In this document: piece by piece, positions 47,838 to 64,000 of the stretch
How positions within the stretch are numbered: the stretch's first letter is position 1
Layout of the letters: each line of letters begins with the position of its first letter
Assembly: GCF_016859285.1 (NCBI RefSeq)
Contig: NC_053403.1
Coordinates: 928,948-992,947 of the forward strand
DNA length: 64,000 bases
Source of the DNA: Xiphias gladius
Lineage: Eukaryota; Chordata; Actinopteri; Istiophoriformes; Xiphiidae
Reading direction: 5' to 3'
The notes under the pieces: generated by a model
The model's input: only the letters and a program-made list of their open reading frames with translations
Databases searched by the model: none
Told to the model about the DNA's origin: nothing
Position numbers and translations under genes: made by a program

Positions 47838-47843
47838 TTTATT
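47838..47843 (-). terminator. Polyadenylation signal of lgals8
   Basis: TTTATT on plus (AATAAA on minus) lies about 217 bp beyond the lgals8 stop. Confidence 0.6.
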
Positions 47844-48059
47844 GGATCTGATTTCAAATTCACAGGAACTACAATTAAAGAAGCACAAATAGTACATTAG
47901 TAGACGGTCTGGCAGGGTTCTGGACCTTGGTTCTGAGTCATTAATATGTTTTCTAACACGCTAGAAGCCTGGAAAACCACCAGGTTGGTCGACACCAGAC
48001 ACTCTGCTCTGGTTTGTGATAAAGGATGTGAGGCACTTCCTGATAGTAGAACGGGGGGT

Positions 48060-51000
48060 TCAGAGGATCTTGATGTCCAGCAGCGTGACATCTCCCAGCA
48101 CCTCCAGCCCATCGATCCGGCTCAGGTCCTTGACTCGGTGTTGGTAGTCCAGCTGGTGTTGCCCGTTAACGGCGACTCTGAACTGCTGAGAGTCGCACAG
48201 GATGATCATCTGCCGAGGAAACGCAACAACATCATGAAGACAGAGCGGGTTTTTCATGTTTTATGAGTCAATTATCAAGACGTTAAAAATCGTTGATCTC
48301 AAACGCTGAAAGGTCCCATTACTCCCAGTATTTAAATCTTCAGAAGACTCAGCCGCTGTGAAAAAGCCAGAGCAAACCAACTACACGTTTTGGCGATTTA
48401 CATGCAGTCAAAGTGCCTGTTTGACTCGTATAAAGCAAAGTAAAATATTGTGGCATAGAAATGTATAATTGCATGAACAAAGCTTTTTAAAATTTGTAGA
48501 ACTTTACAAAAAAAATTACAAAACTGAGCAAAAACCAAACCAGAGTTACTGGAGTCTGTCAGAGAGAAATAGGCTCCGGCTAGAGAGCTGCATGTGCAGC
48601 AAGTTGAAGTTTAAAAACTCTTTCTAAAGACGACCAGCTTGGCACCATCTCCTACGTGACGTTACCTTTAAAGTCACACATTCAAATGTTTAGATTTTCC
48701 TACTGGTTTCAGCTTCTCAAACGTAAAGAGTTGCAGCTTTTCTTGTCGTACATACATGACGGGTAACAACATGTCTGTGAGATGTTTTCCTTTGTCTTCT
48801 GGACTGTTGGTCAGAGAATTTGAGCAGTTAGAAGACGTCGCTTTGGATTCTGCGAAGCTGTGATGGCTGTTTTTTACCTACTTTTTTTAATCATTTAATA
48901 GACTCAATTTACAGTTTTACATTTGAAGAGGGATTCAACTGATGATTTTTTACTGGGATAGTTGACTAATCGTTTGTCTATTAAATCTAACAAATTCCCA
49001 GCGCCCAAGGAGACGTCTTCAAATGTTCTATTTTGTTTGAGCAACGGTCGAAAAACCCGCAAATATCCACATTTGAGAGGCTGGAGCAAAATAAAATGGA
49101 ATATTCTGTTTTTATTAATGACTCAATGATCTTCTCTCTGGCTTGCATTAATCTGTCATAGTGATGTTCTCTATGCTGTGGACTGTAAATAATTAAAATT
49201 TATTTTCAAACACAAACTAGTGAAAATGCTGTTTTCTTTGAGAAAACACACCAGTGGAGAGACAGTTCTGGAAAAAAAAAAAAAAACTTGCCAGAACTGT
49301 GTGTGTGTGTTGTGAATGTGTGTCCCAGTTAGACTGATGTTTAAACTAAATTATTCTTAGGATTAATATGGGAAGTGAGATTCCTCATTTATTCTTAAAG
49401 ACAGAACTTCCATATTAAAACAGGATCATTTTGCCAGATTACAGCTTGTGAGCTAAAAACCAGCTTTAAAAAACGTTTTCGTTCAGCTGGAAAACAAAGA
49501 AAACAGCAGCAGCGCGTTAAGAGGCTCCGGGACACTTTTCAGTCGCCCTGCAGGGGTCAAAGGTTAAGGACGTACCTCAAAGTACTGTCCCGCAGCGAAG
49601 GGGAAGGAGTCCAGCTTCGTTTCCTCGGGGCCCCAGCACTCCGACAGGAAGGAGTTCCTGACGAAGGCCCGGGGCTTCAGACGAGGGTTCAGGTGCAGAG
49701 CGATGTTGCCGCTGCCAGACTCCCGCAGGTTCACACAGAAACTGAAGGAAACGTGTCCCAGACGCAGCAGAGAAACACAAGCGTTCAAATGTTCAGGAGC
49801 CTTCCACTCTAAATTTGTCTGTTCGTTACTTCTGATAGAGTATTTGGATCCTTTACTTAAGTAAAAGTACAGAGGTATAATCAGCAAAATGTACTCTAAG
49901 TATTAAGAGAGCACGTACTCAGTGTAGAAAAATGTCCATGGACTGATGGTTTCAGCTCCGCTTGAGGTTTAAAGTCACTAAAGCTGTCAAATGAATGCAG
50001 AGCAGTAAAAAGTTCAGCATTACAAGTATAAAGCTGTAAGTAAAGTACAAGTACTCTCTCCCCTGAGAGATGTTTAGTATTTCACAAAAATCCCATTTAA
50101 CTGCAGAAATGCATTTCCCATATAAGTTACATCCCTTATTTATGGTCTAGTGGAGAATACGACATTTTTTTCTTTTGGCTTTTTTTTCGCCGAGATCAAC
50201 TTTTTTCTAAAACATCACAACGATTTTTGATTCAAATTTTTATCCACCTCAAGGAAAACACTTATTTTTCTTACTTTCATAGTTTGATCATTGCAATAAA
50301 CATTTTACCGACTGATGGTTTTGTTTGTTTCCTGATAATGGTGGAAAGTAACTAAGTATATTTACTCAGTTTGAGAATTACAACGTTATGCAACTTTATA
50401 CTTCTACTCCACTACATTTATCTGGGAGATTACTTTAGAAATTTAGACTTTTCCATACAAAATATATGAAGGCGTTATAAACTAGGATGTTTTGTTATAT
50501 ATTATAGAAGTACTTGGGTAATTTTGATAAAGATGCCTTAAAATCCATGGTTCCTGCTTTTCTTTTTAATAATTGTTGATGTTGGACACAAGAAACATTG
50601 AGAAGGTTTCACTTTGAGCTCTGGGCCGAATTTTTACAAACCAATCAATCAATTAATTAACTAATGGAGAAAAACAATCAGGAGCTGCAGCTTTAGTCAA
50701 CAGCAAAATGCTGTTTACGCATTAATGCATCAGTAATAATCTACTGGTGTAATACAAGCAGCAACAGTGTAACAGTCACAGGTACAATTTTCTGCACCGA
50801 GTACTTTTACTTGTAATACTTGAAGTACATTTTGCTGATCACACTGACACACTTTAACTGAAGTAACAGCGTATTTTCACAGCGAGCCAGTAGTACTTTT
50901 ACTCGAGGAAAGGATCCGAATGCTTCCTGTGACGCGAAGCATCCGAGGATCGAAGGGCGGCTGACGTCCGTCAGGTGATTTTTTACCTCTGTGCGTTGCG

Positions 51001-53473
51001 ACCGGTCTCTGCTTTGACGGTGATGCTTCGTCCGACGCTCAGCCCCTTCCCCAGCTCCCCTCTGAAGGGAACACTCTGCAGAAAACGAGGTTTCATCAGT
51101 CCAACGCCAATACTTCAGAAAAATCAAACATGAGAGCTGCAGCGGTAAACTGATTAGACCGCAACCAAAAAAATAATCAATTCTTCGGTTTTCAAACAAA
51201 AATGCCAAATATTTGCTGGTTCCAGCTTCTCAAATGTGAAGATTTGACACTTTTTTGGACAGGGAACTCAGTCACGGGGTTTTCCACTGTGGGCCGGAAA
51301 AAATTTGAAATTTCACAAAATAAATTATCAGCAGATCGATCAATCATGGACATAATCAATAGCTGCGGCTGTAATGTAATTGTTAAGGCTGTTCCTGTTG
51401 CTGGTCTCAGCCCGGGACTTTATTTTGTGTGATTGTGTTAATAGAAACCAGGGATTTGGTTGATTCGGGCCGGTGGCGGAGTGCCGTACCCCCCCATGGG
51501 GTCGCCCAGAGAGAAACCTCCAGCCGAGCCACACTGACCATCACGCGTCGGTGAAACTCACCAAGTCGCCCGACGAGATTATCTGCTGGAAAAGGAAGAG
51601 ACGAGAACATCAGTTTAAATACAAGTATGGGTGACAACTAACACAGAGTTCCCCCGTTTGTCATTTATAACCAGCACGTGAACATCAGACAGTCCATTCA
51701 TTCGTTCCTACGTTCATCTCTGAGTCCTGGTTGGTCAGACTGGCCGCGGGAGAAACTGAACTCTGAAATCGACGACGACGACGACAACAGAAGAAAAACA
51801 AAACAACTTCATCACAGGTTTTATCACGTGAAGAACAAGACAACCAACAGAGCGGGACTCACGGAGCTCGGGGGGAGGACGCCCACGGCCTCGACTCTGA
51901 TCTTCCCAGAGATGTAGAGCGTGTCGACTCGCTGCAGCTCCAGTCGGTGTTTAAAGTCCAACACGTGACCTCCGTTCACAGCCACCTGCGGCGCAGACGG
52001 AAGAAGCGCAGGTACTCTGAGGTTCTGGAGCTTTTGATCACATCCCATGATCTTCATCGGCAGATACAGTTATGCAACTCTACACGTTTCTGCTTCAAAG
52101 CCTCCAACTCTACTGATAAAAAACAAAAAACCCCGGGATTCCGACCGAAAGCTCCAGATTAGCCGCTAAATGGACCTTGAGGCGAGGTTGTCATGTCAAC
52201 GACTGTTTTCCAAGGTGAAGAATTCACAGTTTACACACGCCATCGGAAAACAATACGACAGATTTAAACTCTGCGGTTTACAAACATGCAAATCTTTCAT
52301 GTGAATATACCTGAAAATTAGACGGTCAAAAATCAGCCAGTGCGTCCTGTAGCAGCGCGGACCTCACCTTGAACTTGTCTTTGAGGACGAGGACGACGAG
52401 TTCGAACGCCCCCCCGGCGGCGAAGGGCATCTGGTGCAGGATCTCCTCTCGGCCCCAGTGCTCCTTCTGCAGCGTGTTGCAGACGATACACGGCGACCTC
52501 TGAAACCTCGGGTTGAAGTGAAAGGCCACGTCGGCCCTCGGCTTCATGCTGCTGCCGCAGGTGAAATCCACCTGGAACCTGCGAGGCGGCGCAGAGGGAC
52601 GACAGGCGAGTCAGAAGCCCAAAAGCAACACTGCGTCACTTCCGATTTCAAATGAAATTCCTGACTTTTTAAGACCGTAACGTGCAGCACCGTCTGCAGT
52701 TTAATACCTTTTCAGGGTCCTAATAAATGACAATTCAAAAAAACAAAGCCAACTATTTATTAAGTACATGAATTAACTGATATTTCTAGAATGTTTTTGT
52801 CTGTACTCTCCAGCTGTATACAACAATATTTCCTAGTAATATAATAAATGAATTAACGTGACCTGGGCCCATCTACGGGTTCCTGGACGGGCCTACGGGG
52901 CCCAGAGGGACAGGGGGCCCCTGGACCAGAGCCTCTGTGAGTATTTCTCGGCGGACAGTCAGAGGGCTCAGTTAAAGAGACACAAAATGAGGACAGAGAC
53001 ATGTGAGATGGCTTCTCGACTCTGCCCATCGTCTTAACTGGACTCGGTTAAGTGGCAGGGAATTGTGGAGTTAAAAAAATAAATCATTTGCTCAACGACA
53101 ACCGTCTCCTGACAGCAAAGAGTTATAATAACGTTTTTGTCTAAAGCAGGCAAGAAAAAATATTCATTCGCCTCTGACAATGAAATTTAAGGCTTTTTAT
53201 ATCTTCTACGGCCTTTTTTTCTTTTCCTGGAGGAACTGAATTCAACGCTTTTTAAGACTTTTCAAACCCTGCAGGTGCCCTGGAAAATGAAATTGCGTTA
53301 TGTCACCTGTCTGTTTGTGACGATGCTGCGGGAGGAGGCTAAACGAGGCTTTGTGCCCGATGATTTCGTGTTGCCAGTCCTCACCTGTCAGCGTTTGACG
53401 GCACTGAGCCCTGAATCACAACCATCTCCCCGGGCAGCAAGCCGCCCAGGATCGTCCCAGCGAAGGGAATCGC
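48060..53473 (-). CDS. lgals8: Galectin-8, tandem-repeat galectin (first coding exon not located)
   Basis: A beta-galactoside-binding lectin with two carbohydrate-recognition domains; family members act extracellularly and on damaged endosomes. Exons in transcript order are 53473-53385, 52578-52368, 51985-51863, 51582-51562, 51075-50987, 49741-49576 and 48209-48060 (stop TGA 48062-48060), all with agreeing phases, giving 282 residues without the first exon. The N-CRD shows [37 protein letters not shown] and WGREE; the run [17 protein letters not shown] is the galectin-8 signature and includes the Arg linked to sialylated-ligand preference. The linker has a 21-bp micro-exon (IISSGDL). The C-CRD shows [29 protein letters not shown] and [14 protein letters not shown]. 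Both CRDs keep the H-N-R, N and W..E sugar-binding residues. The gene lies wholly inside the spacer between the rrm2 arms. Confidence 0.9.
50279..50410. repeat. Direct repeat unit 1 (lgals8 intron)
   Basis: About 130 bp, from ATAGTTTGATCATTGCAATA onward, matches 53655-53785 with few differences in the first 90 bp. The second half is a family B repeat copy (GTGGAAAGTAACTAAGTATA). Confidence 0.85.
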
Positions 53474-53654
53474 CTGTGGAGACACGAACGCCAGCTGTCA
53501 GGTGAGCGGGACCCAAACAACTGGAGACATCTGACGAGAACGAAGGAGATTCAGGAGAAATACGAATTTTTAATCGTCTCAATCGGTTTTAGAGGAAAAG
53601 AGACGAAAGTTTTTTACTGCCTCAGCGTCTCAGATGTGAGGATCTGATGCTTTT

Positions 53655-53785
53655 ATAGTTTGATCATTGCAATAAACATTTTACCGACTGATGGGTTAGT
53701 TTGTTTCCTGATAATGGTGGAAAGTAACTAAGTATATTTACTCAACTTGAGTATTTCCATTTTGTGCAACTTTATACTTCTACTC
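53655..53785. repeat. Direct repeat unit 2 (upstream of the first located lgals8 exon)
   Basis: Partner of 50279-50410 in the same orientation, about 3.4 kb away. Confidence 0.85.
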
Positions 53786-56700
53786 CTGAATATCTTTGGG
53801 TTTTGGGCCGTTTACCACAACACATGCTCTCAAAATACATCACCTCAGGCTGCGGGAAGTTTTACCAGCCATTCTTCACTATATGCAGACATTTTATAGA
53901 CAAATCTTAATCAATTAATCCACAAAATAATCTGCGGCTTCCTCGGCTCTGACTGGCCGGTAACGCCTTGAGAGCCACTGAACGAATCTTGAGAGACTAT
54001 CAGTTATTCTCTTGATTAGTCGATTCGTGGCTTTGTCTATAAAATGTCACAGAATAGTAAAAGCTGCCCATTCCCAGAGCTGAGAGTGACGTTGTCAAAC
54101 AGTTTAAAACTGAAAAACACTCAGGTTACAACGATGTAAACCAACAACAAGCGGCAAATCCTCACATGTGAGAAGCTGGGACCAGTAGATTTTTGGTATT
54201 TTTGCTCGTTGCAGGTCTACCATCGGGTGACCGGGACGAAGAATATCCAGGGAGAACGGGCGCTGGTTTCCGCCCAGAGATTTAATATTTAAAGCTGCAC
54301 CGTGGAACTTTTGTCCCGCCCCCCCTTCTGGCAAGAGAGCGTAATTACACACCGTCGACTCCAGGTACAGGAGCCAGGGCAGGTTCTCCTTAATGAGATT
54401 CGCTCAGTAGAGTTTGTTTTATTTTTGTCCAACTCAAGTAAAAATCCTGAATTCTGGATTTTTAATTGTAGTGGAATATTCGTTTATGTGGTGAAACATC
54501 TAGTTTTATTTGAGTAAAGGACTTTTAAACATTTTTGACGGCAATTTGTGTATTTTTTGCTTCATTTTCTTCGTTACACTTCTAGCTTAACCCCCCCCCC
54601 AGGCAAGCGGGACCGATGTACATAAAATCCGAGTTTCCATGGCACCAAGACCGAGCGCGACACCGCGGAACTACATGGGGGTTCGTTTCGCCAAACTCCA
54701 TTAGAAATTGACGCCGTTTTAGCTCTTCCCAGCGTCAGCGTGTCCGCAGACGCCAAATCGCGACATGACCAGAGTGAAGACTGCACACACATTTAATTAA
54801 ATAGCTCTTTAATTCGGCCCATGCGAAAAACACCCAACTGGGCTCATTTTCTAATAAAATACCTTATAAATATTTTTTAAGAGGGTGGAACCGAGCGGTA
54901 GAAAACCAAAGTTTCAGTTACAGATTTTGCTGAAACTTAAAGTTTTTTGGTGGATGAGATGTATGCCGAACTCTCCATGAATACTACCAAGGTACTTAGG
55001 TCATGTTATACAGAAACTCTTCCCGTTAAATATCAGTTGTCTATTTAGCTGACACATCGAATTACATTGAGCGCTTAGCTAAGGTGCTACCCAGCCTGCG
55101 CACCGATAAACCCGCGATCAATTGTCGGTTAAACGGCGAGGACGACGTCGACAATGATGAGAAAAAGCTCATGGTTAAGTCAAAGACATTGGGTGTCTTA
55201 CCGGGTTTAAAAACGTCAGTCTCGGGTTTGACATCGACATTTCGGGGCAGCTACCAGCCGGGGACTGAGGCTAGTTTCTCCTTGTGTTTACTTCCTGGTC
55301 GAACGTCAGCACGGTTCACGGTTACAGGGATGAGACGGAGACGCCACAACCCGGGAGAATACGGTTAGTTCACACCATTAAAAACGTCCCGGTTTTAGCC
55401 CTCGATGAACACGGGAGAGCCCGCACGTCGGAAACCTTAGCCCAGCTCTTCGTCCTGCTCTCCGGACACGTCGACAGCTCGGGGGTCGACGGGCTGACGC
55501 GGCCGTCCGCTCCCTGCGCAGCGCAGAGGTTCGGTCGGGGACGAGTCTTGTGATTTCAGTGAAGATTGATTAACCTCCCTCCGGCTGATCAGTCAGGTCA
55601 ACATCAAACCCCGTCACCGTGACTTGGCGGATTCCCCTTCTAGTCTCCACGGACAAATTTAATCAACAGATTCACTCAGAGTCAGATCAAGTTTAAAGCT
55701 GGTTCTCTCAAACCGGAAACTACATGTTTAATAGTTGCACACGCTTCTTTCGTCTCTTTACATCTTCTTGAAGCAGTTTTAACTCTCTCTAGTAAATTTT
55801 ACGTCTCTTTTTAGTTTTGCATCGGCTAATTGTTTGAGCTCTTTGTCTTAATTCAGTTTAAAGTGACACAGAAACGAAGAAAAGCAGAAAATCGTCCCAT
55901 TGAGGAAACTCTAGAGGACGAAGGACAGTTCGCTTTAGAGAAGGACTCAAAATATTCATTAACAAAAGTGACCGATACTCTGAAATATGATGAAATATTT
56001 AGAAACTGCTGTAGTTTGTCCACCAGAGACGATGGCCAAGTTTATTATCCGACGATAAAATGTCCTGCTGGGTCCACTTCCTGGTCACAAATTGTAAAAC
56101 ACAAATGTTTAATGTCAATATATCATTAACAGATTTTTAAAACTCTAAAATATCAATATCAGCCTCAAAAATACTTGGTTTGAAAATAAATTGAAATAGA
56201 TTGAGAGTCTGATTTCTAATGAACCGTTTCTGCTCTCGATTGTCAGAATAGTTGAAGATTAATTTTCATTACTCACTTTATCTCTGGAATCTCATTTTTA
56301 AATAGACATTTGGTGAAATCTTGTCTTTTACTCTGAGAGGTACAAGTTCACACTGATCCCATTCATGTCTGTCTGTTAGCTTAGCTTAGCACAAAGACTG
56401 GAGAGAAAAGGAGGGAAACAGCTAGCCTGGCTAGGAAACAATCTACCGCGCAGCACCTCTAAAGAATGGACGTGTTAAATTCCACAGAAATCAAAATTTA
56501 AAGATAAGTTTGGTTTTATAGTGGGTTATGTGTTGGGCTCTCTCTCAGCTGGGATCAGTAACTTCATGTTAAGAAAACATGTTTCCCCAAAAAGCTGAAT
56601 TATAGCTTTAAATAAAATTAAAAATTGAGTTAAGTCTCTGAATTTAACTCTGGACCTTCTCGGCTGTGTTTAAACCCAAAATTTCGATGCATAGCAATGA
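53786..56700. other. Region expected to hold the lgals8 5' end and rrm2 copy B 3' end
   Basis: Holds a family A repeat (about 53890-54200), a CpG-richer stretch (54580-55560) that may be the lgals8 promoter, and a family C repeat (about 56330-56470). No start exon in the right phase (phase 0 before the exon at 53473) was recognised. The open stretch 55084-55368 on plus has no recognisable domain. Confidence 0.45.
56330..56470 (+). repeat. Dispersed repeat family C (gttagcttagcttagc)
   Basis: GTTAGCTTAGCTTAGCACAA, AGACTGGAGAGAAAAGGAGG and GAAACAGCTAGCCTGGCT are characteristic of a widespread fish interspersed repeat. A reverse-oriented, shorter copy lies near 16480-16550. Confidence 0.7.
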
Positions 56701-57022
56701 ACAGAATTGAGGCTTTAACGTAAAGTACACATGACTTTATTACAAAATAACTAAAATACTGTACAAATTAAACAAACCATGCGAAATGGGAAAATTATAA
56801 AAAAAATACTAATAGCAGATTTTATAAAAACATTCTACAATAGTTTACATTAAAAAAAGAATAAAACTAAAAACACAAAAACACAGGATTTTGATCCAAG
56901 CTTTACAAAGTTATCAGGTTAACTACTAATTTTATTCAAAAAAAAAGTTATCTAGATAACTCAGTAAGCCTGTTTTTGGAAGCGTTCCTGGACTGCAGTG
57001 CTCTTACTTCCTGAAAAGATGT

Positions 57023-57028
57023 TTTATT
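57023..57028 (-). terminator. Polyadenylation signal of rrm2 copy B
   Basis: TTTATT on plus (AATAAA on minus) lies 258 bp beyond the copy B stop. A second candidate is at 56736-56741. This UTR lies beyond the duplicated arm. Confidence 0.6.
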
Positions 57029-57285
57029 ATTACAATTATTTCAACCACTGTCAGCTGACAACCTGAGATATATTAAAATTGTGTCCAGTATTACAGTGAA
57101 CATCCATCTGTTTCTACACAGATTATGTCCAACTGTAGAAACTTGTTCGGTCAAAATACATGCTGTTTTCAACCTTTAATCAAAGAGTCCACCGTCATCC
57201 TGTCGCGTGGAGCGACGGCCTCGACTATCGACCGGTTTCTCTGGATGAAATGTGCGACTGCGCGCGGGCGGGTCCACCTCTGTCC

Positions 57286-61869
<4,584 letters not shown>

Positions 61870-61979
61870 TTTGAATTCAAATAAATAAAAGGTCAGTTAA
61901 GAAATTAAAAGGTTAAAAGAAGAGAAACGCCAGAATCTAAACTAGCGAGCCACAGACACAGACGACGAGCAGAGACTGA

Positions 61980-62145
61980 AGCCGCTTCTGTTGTCCGCTC
62001 GCCTTTTTATTGAAATCTTGGCGCTAGAACGCAGCCGGCCAATAGGAACGCAGCTCGCGGTGGCTCTTTAAACTAACGCTGCGACGGAGCCAATCCGGCT
62101 GCGCGTCGACTTCACGTGACACCTGCCTGTTGCGGGAAATTCAAA
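61980..62145 (-). promoter_or_regulatory. rrm2 copy B core promoter
   Basis: Same elements as copy A in reverse: GCGGGAAA (62132-62139) abutting TTCAAA (62140-62145), and CCAAT boxes at 62039-62043 and 62090-62094. One base differs nearby (GAAGTCGACG against GAACTCGACG). Confidence 0.6.
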
Positions 62146-62630
62146 CGCCTTTGTCTGTGCGGAGTTACGAAAGTGTCCGGAGCCGGTGTTACGAAACCGT
62201 CAAAAAGAGCGTTTACGAAACATTTCTCCGTTTGACAAAAAGGACGTTAATGTGACGCTTGGGAGCCGCCGAGCTGCCATTTTGAAACGGGGCCGTGACG
62301 TTCAAATTAATGCTGAAATCACCAAAAGTAAATCTGATTTCCACGATGAGATATTAGCTCGTAAAAGGAAATAATGACCATTCGTGTGCCTTAAAATGGC
62401 TCCACATAAGTTCAACTGTCTTGTAAACACAAAGTGGTCTGAATATTTAACAATTCGGTTCATGGCCCCTCAAACTGGACCGCATAAATGCGTGAACCGA
62501 CATTAGCTTCGTTAGCTTTGGTTTTATTTCAGTGCTTTAACGTGTCCGACATCCATCTGCTTTCATTCAAGGTTTCACTAAACTGCCATTACGTGTGTGT
62601 GACGGTGTTTATGGTGTTTGTTTCTGACGA

Positions 62631-64000
62631 CCCCCGGTTCTGAAGGTTGACTGGCCCCTTCGCTATGTGTGGGTGATAGTTTAGCTGCTGCCATGATGTT
62701 GAATTTGGTTTAGAAAAATAAACAAAAATCCGTACTCATGAATACGACGGCAACTAACCACTGGCTTTCATCAGTAATTTGTTTTTTCGATGGATTATTT
62801 GGTCTATGAAGTGTCAAAAAAAATAGCGAAAGAAAAACTTCAGAGAGCAAACAGCAGATCCTGCCATTTCAGAAGCTGGAACCTGACAGAAACAATGAAT
62901 CGATTATTTTTCTGTTGACTGACTAACCGATTAATCGACTAATGGTTTCAAAAGGGGACTTTTTGTCTTAGTGCACCTGTTAAAGGTCCCCTCATACAGA
63001 GGTTCTGCTCCAGGTGTGTTTGCCACGTTGAGTCTGATTCGTCCCATTACGTTTTAAACTGCAAACAAAGAGTCTCTGCCATTTAAAAAAGTGTGTTTTA
63101 TTGAAGTCCACAGTTGTTAATACAATAGCTGGAGGTGGATGACAAAGTCTTGGCACAAAACTACATCTGTGCTCAAGTTTTCTTTAGCTTTTATTTTCCC
63201 CCCATTATTATTGGACAGAATGCAAAGTGGTACACAATCATCCAATCAGCAGGTCTGTGTCTCCAGAGCTGACTGGATGAATACATCCTCAACAGAGTGA
63301 CAGTAACAGGATTAGCGGTTCATTCATAAAGTCCTGCAACATCTGGAAAACCAAAGTTAATCTCTGCTGAATTCAGCTGCAGCAGGGCTTTAAAGCCGCA
63401 CTGTATTTTTACACCTCTGGCGGTGCTCAGGTGAGTGTTCATCACCTGTCGAGAAAAAGATCATATCCACTGTTTTTCTGTCTCCGGCGCGGCAGAAGAC
63501 CTACACGTTGGTTATCATTTTCAGTTCATCTGAGCTTCACGCAGGTGGATCTTTGTCTCGTTTAACTAAAATAAAAAATAAGGCATTTATTGTTTGATTA
63601 AATCTCACATTGCTGACAGCTGCCACAGGGTTTCACCAAATTACATTTAAGACCTTTAAGACCATTTTAGGATCAATTTAGGATCCAGGCCATAAGGATG
63701 CAATTTAAAAACATTGGAAACGATAAGGCCCACAGTTGACTCTTATGGCACATTTTTGTCTCAACTGTATAAAACAACAATACCTAGTCATTAAATTAAT
63801 CAATTATTGTTACCTGGATTAAAAAATAACAAATTCATTCAAGTTAATTGCTTAAGTGTGAGTTTCATAACTAATATTACAGTCAATGGCAGGCAAGACA
63901 AAATATTAAAGATCTTTGTAAATGAAATTTAAGACTTTTTGATATCCTCTCAGCCTCTTCAGGGAAGTGAGTTCGATCCTTTTTAAGACTTTATTAAGGC
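62631..64000. other. Flank beyond the duplication, no gene recognised
   Basis: Holds a family A repeat (about 62770-62955) and a family D repeat (aaatgaaatttaagacttttt; about 63630-64000). A TTTATT at about 63098 could be the polyadenylation signal of a minus-strand gene starting outside the window, but no coding exon is visible. Confidence 0.45.

Noticed and set aside
55084-55368. 94-residue plus ORF
   Set aside because: No recognisable domain, opposite to lgals8 and likely chance in CpG-rich DNA.

Overview
This window looks like nuclear DNA from a ray-finned (teleost) fish. All recognisable genes are split vertebrate genes with GT-AG introns, microsatellites are dense, and several repeat families typical of percomorph fish recur throughout. 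The gene order taf1b - klf11 - rrm2 matches human 2p25.1 (TAF1B-GRHL1-KLF11-CYS1-RRM2, recalled, not looked up). GRHL1 and CYS1 are not recognisable between them here.

Layout: (1) 1-6.5 kb, plus strand: the 3' part of taf1b (RNA polymerase I SL1/TIF-IB subunit), with about 90 expected residues missing at a C-rich/CT-repeat block (2.73-3.32 kb). (2) 6.5-25.4 kb: no convincing gene. It holds a very large 13-bp minisatellite (9.78-11.63 kb), several microsatellites and diverged repeats. (3) 25.4-36.7 kb, plus strand: klf11, a complete four-coding-exon Sp/KLF repressor with a CpG-rich CCAAT promoter. Its intron 1 contains a diverged GGATCCCAA-anchored tandem repeat. (4) 36.7-40.5 kb: repeats and two GC/CCAAT-rich orphan promoter-like patches. 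(5) 40.56-62.63 kb: an inverted duplication. Two complete ten-exon rrm2 genes (ribonucleotide reductase small subunit) face each other tail to tail on arms of about 5.7 and 5.4 kb. The spacer of about 10.9 kb carries lgals8 (tandem-repeat galectin-8) on the minus strand. (6) 62.6-64 kb: repeats only.

The most notable structure is the rrm2 inverted duplication. By eye all ten coding exons are identical between copies apart from one inserted Lys codon, while flanks and introns differ by roughly 1-3% plus indels. Both copies keep the same cell-cycle promoter (TTTGAA next to TTTCCCGC, two inverted CCAAT boxes), so both are probably expressed in S phase. The genes do not form an operon: taf1b serves rRNA transcription, klf11 is a Sin3-recruiting repressor, rrm2 supplies dNTPs, and lgals8 is a glycan-binding lectin.

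Limits: exon boundaries come from splice consensus, phase and remembered vertebrate protein sequence; nothing was aligned by software. The first coding exon of lgals8 and the start of taf1b are not located.
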